A stretch of DNA of 64,000 bases from Actinomycetospora chiangmaiensis DSM 45062 (GCF_000379625.1 NZ_KB903217.1:35794-99793), one strand, 5' to 3'; counted from the stretch's first letter, positions 42,262 through 51,216 are shown. Translations and numbers: made by a program. The notes: generated by a model from the sequence alone, not told the origin.

Positions 42262-42276
42262 GTGAAGCGTGTCACA
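42261..42276. promoter_or_regulatory. Perfect CRP/GlxR-type site TGTGA-N6-TCACA
   Basis: TGTGA (42261-42265), AGCGTG, TCACA (42272-42276), an exact match to the cAMP receptor protein consensus. It covers about -7 to +9 of the predicted promoter, so binding should block RNA polymerase rather than activate it. Confidence 0.65.
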
Positions 42277-42337
42277 GACCGACCGCTGACCGTGGTCGAG
42301 CGGGTCGTGGCCCACGCCGACGTGGAGGTCGCAACAG

Positions 42338-43141
42338 ATGAGCGCGCGTGCGTCGCAGCTGCCCGGTCCGGCCGAGGTGCTCGCGGACCGGGGCGACGGC
42401 CGCGTGCCGGCGGTCTTCCTCGACTACGACGGCGTGCTCACCCCGATCGTCGACACCCCGTCCGACGCGGTGATGACCGACGAGATGCGCCGGATCGTGT
42501 CCGACCTCGCGAAGCGCACGAACGTCTGCGTCGTGTCGGGCCGCGACCGCGCGGTGGTCATGGAGCTCATGGGCCTCGACGACCTCGTGGTCGCCGGCAG
42601 CCACGGCTTCGACATCCACCACCCGCGCACGGGCCGCATCACCCACGACGCCTCGACCGGCTTCGAGGAGCTCGTCGAGGAGGTGACGTCCGAGGTCACC
42701 GAGCGCGCCGCGGAGATCCCGGGCACCCTCGTGGAACCGAAGCACGCCTCGGTCGCCCTGCACTACCGCGGGGTCGACCCCGCCGAGCACGACCGGGTGC
42801 AGCACCTCGTCGACGACGTGCTCGCCGCGCACCCCGACCAGCTGCGTGTGACCCCCGGGAAGTTCGTCCACGAGATCCAGCCGAAGATCGACTGGAACAA
42901 GGGACGCGCCGTCGAGCACCTGCTCGACGTCCTCGACCTGCGGGACGCCGCGGTCCTGCCGATCTACGTCGGGGACGACGTCACCGACGAGGACGCCTTC
43001 AACGCCCCGAGCATCGCCGACGGCGGGCTCGGCGTCCTCGTCATCGACCCGGCCGACGCCGACGCCCGCGAGACCGCCGCCGCGGCGGTGCTGCCGGACG
43101 TCGAGGCGGTCGGCGCCTTCCTCGACGGCCTCGCCCGCTGA
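42338..43141 (+). CDS. otsB: Trehalose-6-phosphate phosphatase
   Basis: 267-residue HAD-superfamily phosphatase of the OtsB type: nucleophile motif DYDGVLTPI (D29, D31), VVSGRDR, SHGFD and the late VGDDVTDEDAF motif. It releases trehalose from trehalose-6-P. No otsA is in the window. ATG 42338 has GAGG about 9 nt upstream. It is first of a five-gene run with a GH65 enzyme, beta-phosphoglucomutase, ROK glucokinase and sugar porter, so its product or substrate is probably fed into phosphorolysis. Confidence 0.88.
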   Translation: MSARASQLPGPAEVLADRGDGRVPAVFLDYDGVLTPIVDTPSDAVMTDEMRRIVSDLAKRTNVCVVSGRDRAVVMELMGLDDLVVAGSHGFDIHHPRTGRITHDASTGFEELVEEVTSEVTERAAEIPGTLVEPKHASVALHYRGVDPAEHDRVQHLVDDVLAAHPDQLRVTPGKFVHEIQPKIDWNKGRAVEHLLDVLDLRDAAVLPIYVGDDVTDEDAFNAPSIADGGLGVLVIDPADADARETAAAAVLPDVEAVGAFLDGLAR

Positions 43142-43203
43142 GGGACACCCAGAACCCGCCGAGCACCCGCCCGAGACGCTGCCGCTGCAGGAGGAGACCG
43201 ACG

Positions 43204-45717
43204 GTGACCACCGACGAGCCGACCGACCACGGGCACGACCCCGAGGGCTGGACCCTCACCTGGCGGGGCATCGACCCCGAGGAGGAGGGCCTGCGCGAGG
43301 CGCTGTCCTCCACCGGGAACGGCTACTTCTGCACGCGCGGTGCCGCGGAGTGGGAGGAGACCGACCCGCCGAAGCACTACGCGGGCACCTACGCCCACGG
43401 CGCCTACAACCGCGAGACGACGATCCTCGGCGGCCGGCCGGTGCTCAACGAGGACCTGGTCAACCTGCCGAACTGGCTGACGCTGATGCTGCGCATCGAG
43501 GGCGAGGAGGCCATCACCCTCGACAACGTGGAGGTGCTCGACTACGAGCACAGCTACGACATCCGCACCGCGCTCGTCACCCGCACGCTGCGCTTCCGCG
43601 ACCGCAAGGGCCGCGAGACGAGCCTGCGCAGCCGCCGCTTCGTGTCGATGGCGCACAGCCACCAGGCAGCGCTGGAGTGGGTGCTGACGCCGGAGAACTG
43701 GTCCGGCCAGATCGGGATCGTCACCGCGATCGACGGGCGCGTCGACAACGACATGGTGGCCCGCTACCGCGACCTCGAGGGCCGCCACCTCGACCCGGTG
43801 AGCCCGCGCACCTTCGGCCCGGAGATCATCGCGCTCAAGGTCCGCACCCGGCAGTCGAACCTCTACATCTCCGAGGCGGCGCGCACCCGGGTCGCGCGCA
43901 GCCGGGGGCGCTCGTGGCAGGCCGTCGAGCCGAAGCGCACGTTGCACCAGATGAACGACTACATCCAGCAGGTGCTCGACCTCGAGGCGCACGAGGGCGA
44001 GTCGATCAAGGTCGAGAAGCTGGTCTCGTTCTTCACCAGCCACGACAACGCGATCACCGAGACCCTCACCGCGGCCGGGCGGCACGTCGAGCGCTACCCC
44101 GACTTCGCCGAGGCGTTCGCCGAGCACGAGTCCGCGTGGACCGAGCTCTGGGACGTCTGCGCGATCGACCTGCCGTCGGAACCCCGCGTGCAGCTGCTGC
44201 TGCGGTTCCACACCGCGCACATCCTGCAGGTCTGCTCCCGGCACACCGCCCGACACGACGCCGGCGTCCCGGCCCGCGGGCTCAACGGCGAGGCCTACCG
44301 CGGCCACGTGTTCTGGGACGAGCTCTACGTCTACCCGTTCCTCAACTTCCGCCTGCCCGAGATCACCCGCGGCCTGCTGATGTACCGCTACCGGCGCCTC
44401 GCCGAGGCGCGTGCGGCGGCCGCCGAGGCCGGTTACTCGGGCGCGATGTTCCCGTGGCAGTCCGGCTCGGACGGGACCGAGGAGACGCAGGTCGTCCACC
44501 TTAACCCGCTCTCGGGCCAGTGGGACCCCGACCACTCGCACAACCAGCGCCACGTCAACGCCGCGATCTTCTACAACGTCTGGCAGTACTACCAGGCCAC
44601 CGACGACCTGGAGTTCCTGCGCGACTACGGCGCCGAGCTCATGCTCGAGATCGCGCGGTTCTGGGCCTCGATCGCCCACAAGAACCCGCAGACGGGCCGC
44701 TACGAGATCCACGGCGTGATGGGTCCCGACGAGTTCCACGAGGGCTACCCGGGGGCCGACACCGGCGGCCTGCGCAACAACGCCTACACCAACGTCATGG
44801 TGGCGTGGATCTGCTCGACGGCCCCGAAGGTGCTCGACCTGCTCACCGCCAGCCGCCGCCGCGCGCTGCGCAGCCGCCTCGGCATCACCGACGCCGAGAT
44901 CGCGCGCTGGGAGGAGATGACGCGGCTGATGTACGTGCCCACCCACGACGTCGGGGACGGGCACCGCGTGGTCAGCCAGTTCGAGGGCTACGAGGACCTC
45001 GAGGAGCTGGACTGGGAGGGCTACCGCGCCAAGCACACCAACATCCAGCGCATGGACCGCATCCTCAAGGCCGAGGGCGACGACCCCGACCGCTACAAGG
45101 TGGCCAAGCAGGCCGACGCGGTGATGCTGTTCTTCCTGTTCTCCGACGTCGAGCTGCGCGAGGTGCTCGACCGGCTCGGCTACGGCGAGATCGCCGACGA
45201 CCCGGAGTTCGCCCGCCGTGCCATCGACTACTACGACCACCGCACCTCGCACGGCTCGACGCTGTCGCTGGTGGCGCACGCGGCCGTGCTGGCCGGCATC
45301 GACCCGTCGTCGTCCTGGGAGCGCTTCCTCGTCGCGCTGGAGTCCGACGTCGGCGACGTGCAGGGCGGGACGACGAAGGAGGGCATCCACATGGGTGTCA
45401 TGTCGGGCACGCTCGACCTCCTGCAGCGCGCCTACGTCGGGTGCGACGTCCGCGGCGGCGTCCTGCAGTTCGCCCCGCGGGTGACCAGCCGGCTCGACGG
45501 GCTGCGCTACTCGATGGTCTTCCAGGGCACGTCGCTGCAGGTGTCGATCACCGGGGGCGAGCTCGTCGTCGAGGTCGCCACCGAGGGGTTCTCCCACCCC
45601 GTGAAGGTCGACGTCGGCGGCGAGGTCCGCGAGATGGGGGCCGGGGACCGGGCCACCGTCCGGCTCGTCGACGACCCGTCGCAGATTCCCGGTCCCACCG
45701 AGCTCGAGCACGTCTGA
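43204..45717 (+). CDS. Glycoside hydrolase family 65 phosphorylase (trehalose phosphorylase-like)
   Basis: 837 residues: N-terminal beta-sandwich, (alpha/alpha)6-barrel catalytic domain and a short C-terminal beta domain. The GH65 catalytic acid is E510 in GPDEFHEGY, and the phosphate-binding region KQADAVML and SHGSTLS are present. Inverting GH65 enzymes cleave disaccharides with phosphate to beta-glucose-1-P; with otsB and beta-phosphoglucomutase adjacent, trehalose or trehalose-6-P is the likely substrate, but kojibiose or maltose enzymes share the fold. GGAGGAG precedes GTG 43204. Confidence 0.85.
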   Translation: MTTDEPTDHGHDPEGWTLTWRGIDPEEEGLREALSSTGNGYFCTRGAAEWEETDPPKHYAGTYAHGAYNRETTILGGRPVLNEDLVNLPNWLTLMLRIEGEEAITLDNVEVLDYEHSYDIRTALVTRTLRFRDRKGRETSLRSRRFVSMAHSHQAALEWVLTPENWSGQIGIVTAIDGRVDNDMVARYRDLEGRHLDPVSPRTFGPEIIALKVRTRQSNLYISEAARTRVARSRGRSWQAVEPKRTLHQMNDYIQQVLDLEAHEGESIKVEKLVSFFTSHDNAITETLTAAGRHVERYPDFAEAFAEHESAWTELWDVCAIDLPSEPRVQLLLRFHTAHILQVCSRHTARHDAGVPARGLNGEAYRGHVFWDELYVYPFLNFRLPEITRGLLMYRYRRLAEARAAAAEAGYSGAMFPWQSGSDGTEETQVVHLNPLSGQWDPDHSHNQRHVNAAIFYNVWQYYQATDDLEFLRDYGAELMLEIARFWASIAHKNPQTGRYEIHGVMGPDEFHEGYPGADTGGLRNNAYTNVMVAWICSTAPKVLDLLTASRRRALRSRLGITDAEIARWEEMTRLMYVPTHDVGDGHRVVSQFEGYEDLEELDWEGYRAKHTNIQRMDRILKAEGDDPDRYKVAKQADAVMLFFLFSDVELREVLDRLGYGEIADDPEFARRAIDYYDHRTSHGSTLSLVAHAAVLAGIDPSSSWERFLVALESDVGDVQGGTTKEGIHMGVMSGTLDLLQRAYVGCDVRGGVLQFAPRVTSRLDGLRYSMVFQGTSLQVSITGGELVVEVATEGFSHPVKVDVGGEVREMGAGDRATVRLVDDPSQIPGPTELEHV

Positions 45718-45729
45718 GGAGAATCGATC

Positions 45730-46476
45730 GTGGCAGCTTTCAAGGGCGGCATCTTCGACGTCGACGGCGTCCTCGTCGACTCGCCCCACGAGCAGGCGTG
45801 GCGGGAGTCCCTGCAGGAGCTGATGGAGGGCCCCTGGTCCGACATCCGCGACCAGACGTCGTGGAGCCCCGAGGCCTTCACGTCGGAGGTGTACCACCAG
45901 CGCATGTCCGGGAAGCCGCGCAAGGCGGGAGCGACCGCGGCGCTGGAGTACTTCGGGGTGCCGGACATCGACCGGCGGGTCGAGGAGTACGGCGACCACA
46001 AGCAGGAGATGATCATCCGGCTGATCAAGGACGGGAAGTTCTCCGCCTACGACGACGCCGTGCGCTTCGTCATCGCCGTCAAGGACGCCGGCATCCCCAT
46101 CGCGGCGGCCTCGTCGTCGAAGAACGCGAAGCTCTTCCTGGAGCGGATCGACCTCGCGAACTACGGCGGCTCGGGCAACCTGCACGAGGCCTTCGACGTG
46201 GACGTCTCGGGGCGCGACTTCGCGCAGGGCAAGCCCCACCCGGAGATCTTCCTGACGGCGGCGGAGGAGCTCGGCGTCGACCCGCACGACGCGTTCGTCT
46301 GCGAGGACGCCACCAACGGCATCCAGGCGGCGAAGGCCGGCGAGTTCGCCGCGATCGGCGTCGCCCGGGCGGACGACACCGACGCGCTCGCGGCCGAGGG
46401 CGCGGACCTGGTCGTCACCGACATGGGGACCATCGACGTCGAGAAGTTGACGTCCCACGAGTTGTCGACGAAGTAG
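45730..46476 (+). CDS. pgmB: Beta-phosphoglucomutase (HAD superfamily)
   Basis: 248 residues with the mutase-type HAD signature FDVDGVLVDSPH (catalytic Asp pair), AASSSKNA, GKPHPEIFL and CEDATNGIQAAKAG. It converts beta-glucose-1-P, the product of inverting GH65 phosphorylases, to glucose-6-P. It begins 12 nt after the GH65 stop with GAGGAG upstream of GTG 45730, so the two are cotranscribed. Rv3400, next to the GH65 gene Rv3401 in M. tuberculosis, has the same pairing. Confidence 0.88.
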   Translation: MAAFKGGIFDVDGVLVDSPHEQAWRESLQELMEGPWSDIRDQTSWSPEAFTSEVYHQRMSGKPRKAGATAALEYFGVPDIDRRVEEYGDHKQEMIIRLIKDGKFSAYDDAVRFVIAVKDAGIPIAAASSSKNAKLFLERIDLANYGGSGNLHEAFDVDVSGRDFAQGKPHPEIFLTAAEELGVDPHDAFVCEDATNGIQAAKAGEFAAIGVARADDTDALAAEGADLVVTDMGTIDVEKLTSHELSTK

Positions 46477-46484
46477 GTGGGATC

Positions 46485-47522
46485 ATGACGGGAGACGCAG
46501 CGGAGCGGAGCTCGGCCCCGCCGGAGAGTCCCGAGGACGTTCCCGACGACGGGTTGACCGTCGGGGTGGACGTCGGCGGCACCAAGATCGCGGCCGGTGT
46601 GGTCGACGGCGACGGCAAGCTGATCGCGCACACACGGCGCGAGACCCCCGCGCAGTCGACCGAGGGCGTGCTGTCCGGGATCGCCGACGCGGTCCGGGAA
46701 CTCACGGCGGCCCACGAGGTGCACGCCGTCGGGATCGGCGCGGCCGGCTTCGTCGACGCGGACCGGTCCACGGTGATGTTCGCCCCCAACCTCGCGTGGC
46801 GCGACGAGGACCTGCGCACGAAGCTCTCGGTCCAGCTCGGCCTCCCCGTCGTCGTCGAGAACGACGCGAACGTGGTCGCCTGGTCGGAGTCCCGCTTCGG
46901 GGCGGGCCGCGACCACGACGACCTGGTGGCGATCACGATCGGCACCGGGGTCGGCGGCGGCATCATCTCGAGCGGCCGGCTCCTGCGCGGCGGCTTCGGC
47001 GTCGCCGCCGAGATCGGCCACGTCACGATGGTGCCCTACGGCCGTCGGTGCGGGTGTGGCCTGCAGGGGTGCTGGGAGCAGTACGGCTCCGGCCGGGCGC
47101 TGGTCACCGAGGCCCGGGAGATCGCCCGGCACTCGCCGGCATTCGCCGCGGGCCTGCTCGACCGTGCTGGAGGCGACCCCGACGCGATCACCGGCGAGAT
47201 GGTCACCGAACTCGCCCAGCGCGGCGACGTCGGCGCCCTGCACTGCTTCGACGAGATCGGCCGCTGGATCGGGTTGGGCTGCGCCCAGCTCGCCGCCGTG
47301 CTGGACCCGTCGTTGTTCGTCATCGGTGGTGGGGTGTCCGAGGCGGGGGAGGTGCTGCGGTCGCGCGTGGAGGCGACCTTCCGCGGCAACCTCACCGGCC
47401 GCGGGCACCGTCCGGTGGCGGAGGTCCGTCTCGCCGAACTCGGCTGGGAGGCGGGCATGGTCGGCGCGGCCGACCTCGCACGGACACATCCCGACACCGC
47501 AGTCACGAAGGGCACCCCATGA
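46485..47522 (+). CDS. ROK-family glucokinase
   Basis: 345 residues. After an acidic N-terminus of about 25 residues: VGVDVGGTKIAAGVVDGDG (phosphate site), VENDANVVAWSE, ITIGTGVGGG, the ROK histidine and zinc site (GHVTMVPYGRRCGCGLQGCWE) and FVIGGGVSEAGE. No HTH, so this is a kinase, unlike the ROK protein at 40975. It would phosphorylate the glucose freed by phosphorolysis of trehalose. The stop overlaps the MFS start (ATGA). Confidence 0.9.
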   Translation: MTGDAAERSSAPPESPEDVPDDGLTVGVDVGGTKIAAGVVDGDGKLIAHTRRETPAQSTEGVLSGIADAVRELTAAHEVHAVGIGAAGFVDADRSTVMFAPNLAWRDEDLRTKLSVQLGLPVVVENDANVVAWSESRFGAGRDHDDLVAITIGTGVGGGIISSGRLLRGGFGVAAEIGHVTMVPYGRRCGCGLQGCWEQYGSGRALVTEAREIARHSPAFAAGLLDRAGGDPDAITGEMVTELAQRGDVGALHCFDEIGRWIGLGCAQLAAVLDPSLFVIGGGVSEAGEVLRSRVEATFRGNLTGRGHRPVAEVRLAELGWEAGMVGAADLARTHPDTAVTKGTP

Positions 47523-48985
47523 CCACTGACTCACCGGCGGGCCCGGGGGGCTCGTCGGTCTCCGGCACCACCCAGCCGAAGACGACGACGAAAGCCATCC
47601 TGGTCTCGATCGTCGCCGCCGTCGGCGGCTTCCTGTTCGGCTTCGACTCGAGCGTCATCAACGGCGCGGTCGACGCCCTCAAGACGAACTTCGAGCTGAC
47701 CAACAGCCCGCTGCTCTCCGGCTTCGCCGTGGCGTGCGCCCTGCTCGGCTCCGCCGCCGGTGCCTGGTTCGCCGGGCCGGCGGCCGACCGCTACGGCCGC
47801 GTCCGGGTCATGCTCATCGCAGCGGCGCTGTTCGCGATCAGCTCGATCGGCTCCGGCCTCGCCTTCGCGGTCTGGGACCTGATCATCTGGCGCATCCTCG
47901 CCGGCGTCGGGATCGGCATCGCCTCGGTGATCGCGCCCGCCTACATCGCCGAGATCGCCCCCGCGCACATCCGCGGCCGGCTCGGCTCGCTGCAGCAGAT
48001 GGCGATCGTGCTCGGCATCTTCGTCGCCCTGCTCTCCGACGCCCTGCTGGCCGGGGTGGCGGGTGGCGCCGCGAACCAGTTCTGGTTCGGCCTCGAGGCG
48101 TGGCGCTGGATGTTCATCGTCGGCATCATCCCGTCGGCCATCTACGCGATCCTCGCGCTGCGCATCCCGGAGTCGCCGCGCTACCTCGTCGCCAAGGGGG
48201 AGCTGGACAAGGCCGGCCAGGTGCTGCAGTCCGTCGAGGAGTCGCGGTCGCCGGAGTCCGTCCGGCGCAAGGTCGCGGAGATCGAGGACTCGCTGCGCCG
48301 GGACGTGAAGCCCTCGCTGCGCGACCTCACCGGGGAGCGCTTCGGCCTCAAGCCGATCGTCTGGGTCGGCATCCTGCTGTCGGTCTTCCAGCAGTTCGTC
48401 GGCATCAACGTGATCTTCTACTACTCGACGACGCTGTGGCAGGCCGTCGGTTTCTCCGAGTCGCAGTCGTTCCTGGCCTCGGTGATCAACGGGCTGATCA
48501 ACGTCCTCTCGACGGTCGTCGCGATCCTCATCGTCGACAAGGTCGGCCGCCGTCCGATGCTGCTCGGCGGCTCGCTCGGGATGACGGTCACGCTCCTCGT
48601 GATGGCGATCTCGTTCTCGCAGGCCGTGCCGACGGTGAGCGAGAGCGGCAAGGCCTCCGTCCAGCTGCCCGGGGTCTGGGGGCCGATCGCCCTGGTCGCG
48701 GCGAACCTGTTCGTCGTCTCGTTCGCCATCACGTGGGGCCCGGTGGTCTGGGTGCTGCTCGGCGAGATCTTCCCGAACTACCTGCGCGCCGCCGCCCTCG
48801 CAGTCGCGGCCGCCGCGCAGTGGATCGCGAACTTCCTCATCACCGTGACGTTCCAGTCCCTGGCGGACGTGAGCCTGACGCTCGCCTACGGCCTGTACAC
48901 GGCGTTCGCGGCGCTCAGCTTCATCTTCGTCTACCGGGCGGTGTCCGAGACGAAGGGCAAGGAGCTCGAGGAGATGGTGGCCTGA
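47519..48985 (+). CDS. MFS sugar porter (sugar:H+ symporter family)
   Basis: 488 residues with 12 predicted helices and sugar-porter signatures: GGFLFGFDSSVINGA in helix 1, DRYGRVRVM, PESPRYLVAKGE after helix 6, QQFVGINVIFYYS in helix 7 and SETKGKELEE at the C-terminus (PETKG in the family). Probably imports glucose or a disaccharide for the operon it ends. ATG 47519 overlaps the glucokinase stop. The last 55 bp overlap the 3' end of the ECF sigma-recombinase gene on the other strand. Confidence 0.9.
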   Translation: MTTDSPAGPGGSSVSGTTQPKTTTKAILVSIVAAVGGFLFGFDSSVINGAVDALKTNFELTNSPLLSGFAVACALLGSAAGAWFAGPAADRYGRVRVMLIAAALFAISSIGSGLAFAVWDLIIWRILAGVGIGIASVIAPAYIAEIAPAHIRGRLGSLQQMAIVLGIFVALLSDALLAGVAGGAANQFWFGLEAWRWMFIVGIIPSAIYAILALRIPESPRYLVAKGELDKAGQVLQSVEESRSPESVRRKVAEIEDSLRRDVKPSLRDLTGERFGLKPIVWVGILLSVFQQFVGINVIFYYSTTLWQAVGFSESQSFLASVINGLINVLSTVVAILIVDKVGRRPMLLGGSLGMTVTLLVMAISFSQAVPTVSESGKASVQLPGVWGPIALVAANLFVVSFAITWGPVVWVLLGEIFPNYLRAAALAVAAAAQWIANFLITVTFQSLADVSLTLAYGLYTAFAALSFIFVYRAVSETKGKELEEMVA

Positions 48986-50844
48986 CGCAGTGAGCGCAGG
49001 GTGGAGCCGCCGGAGGCCTGCTTGAACAGGTACTCGGCGCGCTCGTAGGACAACCGCCGACGCCCGGTGTGCGGACAGAGGTCCCGCGCACCGGGCGTCC
49101 GCGTCGGTGCGGGGCGCCGGTCGGAGAGGAACAGCGGCCCGGCGGTCCGGGTCCCGACGAGGGCCCGCAGCAGACCCGCGGTCGCAGGGGAGAAGCGCAC
49201 CGGCCCGGCCCGGTGCGCCGCGAGGTCGAGGTCGGTGACGTCGAGGGCCAGCACGGCGGTGACGGTGGCGCCGGAGTCGGCGAGCACCGCCCAGAGCGTC
49301 CGCTCGCGGAGCGCGCCGTCGGGGACGGTCGCGGTGGGTCGGGGCTCCCGACGTGCCGGGGTGCGGACGGGGAGCCCACCCGCGAGCTCCGGGCGCCCCA
49401 GCGAGCCGGCGAACGACCGCAGCGCCGCGCGGTGGCGGTTCCACGTCGCGGGGGAGACCGCGTCCCAGGTGGTGGTGACCGTCGCGGTGACCGTGTCCAC
49501 GTCCAGGCCGGCGAGCGGCAGCGCGTCGCCGAGGGCGCGCACGAGCCGGTGCAGCGTCTGCCCGTAGGACCGGCGCGAGGCGGGGGACAGGTCCTCGCGG
49601 GCGAGGAACCGGTGGACGGCGGGACCGAGGGTCGGGCCCGTCGTCGCGGCGGCCGCTAGTGCGTCGGCGCGACGCAGCAGCACGGCCCGCTCGGCGGCGT
49701 TGGCAGTCAGGGCGGCCGCCCGCCGCCACTCGATCCGCGCCTCGGGGTCCCGACCGAGCCGGCCGAGCAGGTCGGCCCGCACGGCGGGGAGCAGATGGTA
49801 GTCGGGGAGCCGGCCCTCCCCGACGAGCGCGTCCACCAGGTCGAGGCCCGCCTGCGGACCGTGCGCCCGCCCGTGGGCCACGGCCCGGTTCAGCCGGACC
49901 ACCGGGGTCGGCAGGACCGCGACGAGCAGGTCGTACAGCGCGACGACCTGCGGCCAGTCCGTGCCCTCCGGGCGGGCGTGCCCGACGGCGATCGCGGCCT
50001 GCAGCACGTACGGCCCCGGCGGGCCCACCTGGACCTCGCGGGCGTGCAGCAGCGCGGTCAGGCCACGGCGGACCGCCGCGGCGTCCCAGCGGGACCGGTC
50101 CTGCTCGGCGAGGGGCACCGGCGCGCCGGTGGCGTCGGTCCGGGCGGCCGAGCGGGAGGCCTGCAGCTCCATCAGGGCCAGCAGGCCGTGCACCTCGGGG
50201 TCGTCCGGGACGTGCCCGGCGAGCAGCCGCCCGAGGCGCAGGGCCTCGTCGACGAGGGCCGGACGCAGGAGGTCGTCCCCGGCGGTCGCGGTGTAGCCCT
50301 CGTTGAAGACCAGGTACACGACCTCGAGGACGGATCCCAGCCGGTCGGCCGTGCCCGACGGGGGATCGACGCCCAGCTCCGCGAGCCGACGCTTCGCGTG
50401 CGCGATCCGGGCCACCACCTGCGGTTCGTGCAGCAGCAGGGCACGGGCGATCTCGGCCGTGGAGAGCCCGGCGACGAGACGCAGGGTCATCGCCGTGCGC
50501 TCGTCGCGGGCGAGGGCGGGGTGACAGGTCAGCAGCACCAGGCGCAGGACGTCGTCCGGGGCCGCCGGGTCGGCGACCGCGGGGGACGCCTCGTCGTCGG
50601 GAAGGTCGGCCAGCCGTCCCGCGCGGCGCAGGTGGTCCACGGCGCGACGGCGGGCGACCGTGGTCAGCCACGCCGCGGGCGCGTCGGGGACCCCGGCGGC
50701 CGGCCACTGCTCGAGGGCGGCGACCAGCGCGTCCTGGGCCAGCTCCTCGGCGAGGCCGACGTCGCCGACCATCCGCACCAGGCCCCCGACGATCGTCGCG
50801 GACTCGGCGCGCCAGACGGCGGCGGCGACCTCCCCGGCGTCCAT
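48931..50844 (-). CDS. ECF42-type sigma factor fused to a truncated tyrosine-recombinase-like domain
   Basis: 637 residues. Residues 1-160 hold sigma-2 and sigma-4 regions, and 160-395 the helical C-terminal domain of ECF42 sigma factors (EVVYLVFNEGYTATAG, then LYDLLVAVLPTPVVRLNRAVA). From about 405 the protein changes family: a phage-integrase N-terminal SAM-like domain (FLAREDLSPASRRSYGQTL) and part of a catalytic domain (LFLSDRRPAP, LCPHTGRRRLSYERAEYLF). The catalytic Arg of box I is missing, the H-x-L-R-H box is degenerate (TLRSLRQA), and the Tyr-bearing end is absent. ATG shares a base with the YCII stop. Confidence 0.8.
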   Translation of the reverse strand: MDAGEVAAAVWRAESATIVGGLVRMVGDVGLAEELAQDALVAALEQWPAAGVPDAPAAWLTTVARRRAVDHLRRAGRLADLPDDEASPAVADPAAPDDVLRLVLLTCHPALARDERTAMTLRLVAGLSTAEIARALLLHEPQVVARIAHAKRRLAELGVDPPSGTADRLGSVLEVVYLVFNEGYTATAGDDLLRPALVDEALRLGRLLAGHVPDDPEVHGLLALMELQASRSAARTDATGAPVPLAEQDRSRWDAAAVRRGLTALLHAREVQVGPPGPYVLQAAIAVGHARPEGTDWPQVVALYDLLVAVLPTPVVRLNRAVAHGRAHGPQAGLDLVDALVGEGRLPDYHLLPAVRADLLGRLGRDPEARIEWRRAAALTANAAERAVLLRRADALAAAATTGPTLGPAVHRFLAREDLSPASRRSYGQTLHRLVRALGDALPLAGLDVDTVTATVTTTWDAVSPATWNRHRAALRSFAGSLGRPELAGGLPVRTPARREPRPTATVPDGALRERTLWAVLADSGATVTAVLALDVTDLDLAAHRAGPVRFSPATAGLLRALVGTRTAGPLFLSDRRPAPTRTPGARDLCPHTGRRRLSYERAEYLFKQASGGSTLRSLRQATISSSSLPFVSDTAR

Positions 50845-51167
50845 CAGGGCGTGAAGACCTGGTGGATCGTGGACTGCCCGTCCCCGACGATGGCCCGGAA
50901 GCGGCGGGCGAACGCCATCGCGTCGTCCCAGGTCTCCGCGTCGATGATCGCGAAGCCGAGGACCGCCTCCTTGGCCTCGACGAAGGGGCCGTCCGTCACG
51001 GTCACCTCGTCGCCGGCCGACTCCATCCGCCGGGCGTCCGGCGCGAGGCCGCCGGTGAGGACGAGGTGCCCGGCCGCGGTCATCTCCTCGATGAAGGCGC
51101 CCATCTCGGCGAAGAGGGCCTCGTCGGGGCGGCGGCTGTTCTCACCGGTCGTCATGAGGAATCGCAT
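50844..51167 (-). CDS. YCII-related (DGPF) protein, partner of the ECF42 sigma factor
   Basis: 107 residues with the DGPF motif (VTDGPFVEAKEAVLGFAI) that names this family; start MRFLMTTGEN, with GGGAG upstream. Such genes are the usual companions of ECF42 sigma factors and probably take part in sensing or detoxification; biochemical role uncertain. Its TGA and the sigma factor ATG share one base (TGATG), so translation of the two is coupled. Confidence 0.88.
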   Translation of the reverse strand: MRFLMTTGENSRRPDEALFAEMGAFIEEMTAAGHLVLTGGLAPDARRMESAGDEVTVTDGPFVEAKEAVLGFAIIDAETWDDAMAFARRFRAIVGDGQSTIHQVFTP

Positions 51168-51216
51168 CGAAATCTCCCGGGGTGGAGCGGATCGGTCGTC
51201 ATGACGTCGGGTGGGT

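Noticed and set aside
42269..42289. Six-codon leaderless ORF (GTG TCA CAG ACC GAC CGC TGA) before otsB
   Set aside because: Fits the 7-nt spacing from TAGCCT, but it is too short to judge and lies inside the CRP-type site, so the match may be accidental. Not listed as a gene.
42964..46458. Very long open frame on the minus strand (over 1100 codons) opposite the GH65 and mutase genes
   Set aside because: Its codons lack the third-position G/C pattern expected for that strand, the product is a Val/Arg/Asp/Gly-rich sequence without any domain, and the plus-strand genes carry clear family motifs. It is a by-product of high GC.
47531..50707. Minus-strand open frame of over 1000 codons across the MFS and sigma-factor genes
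   Set aside because: Arg/Gly/Pro-rich translation with no recognisable domain; the real minus-strand gene (48931-50844) lies in a different frame with complete sigma motifs.
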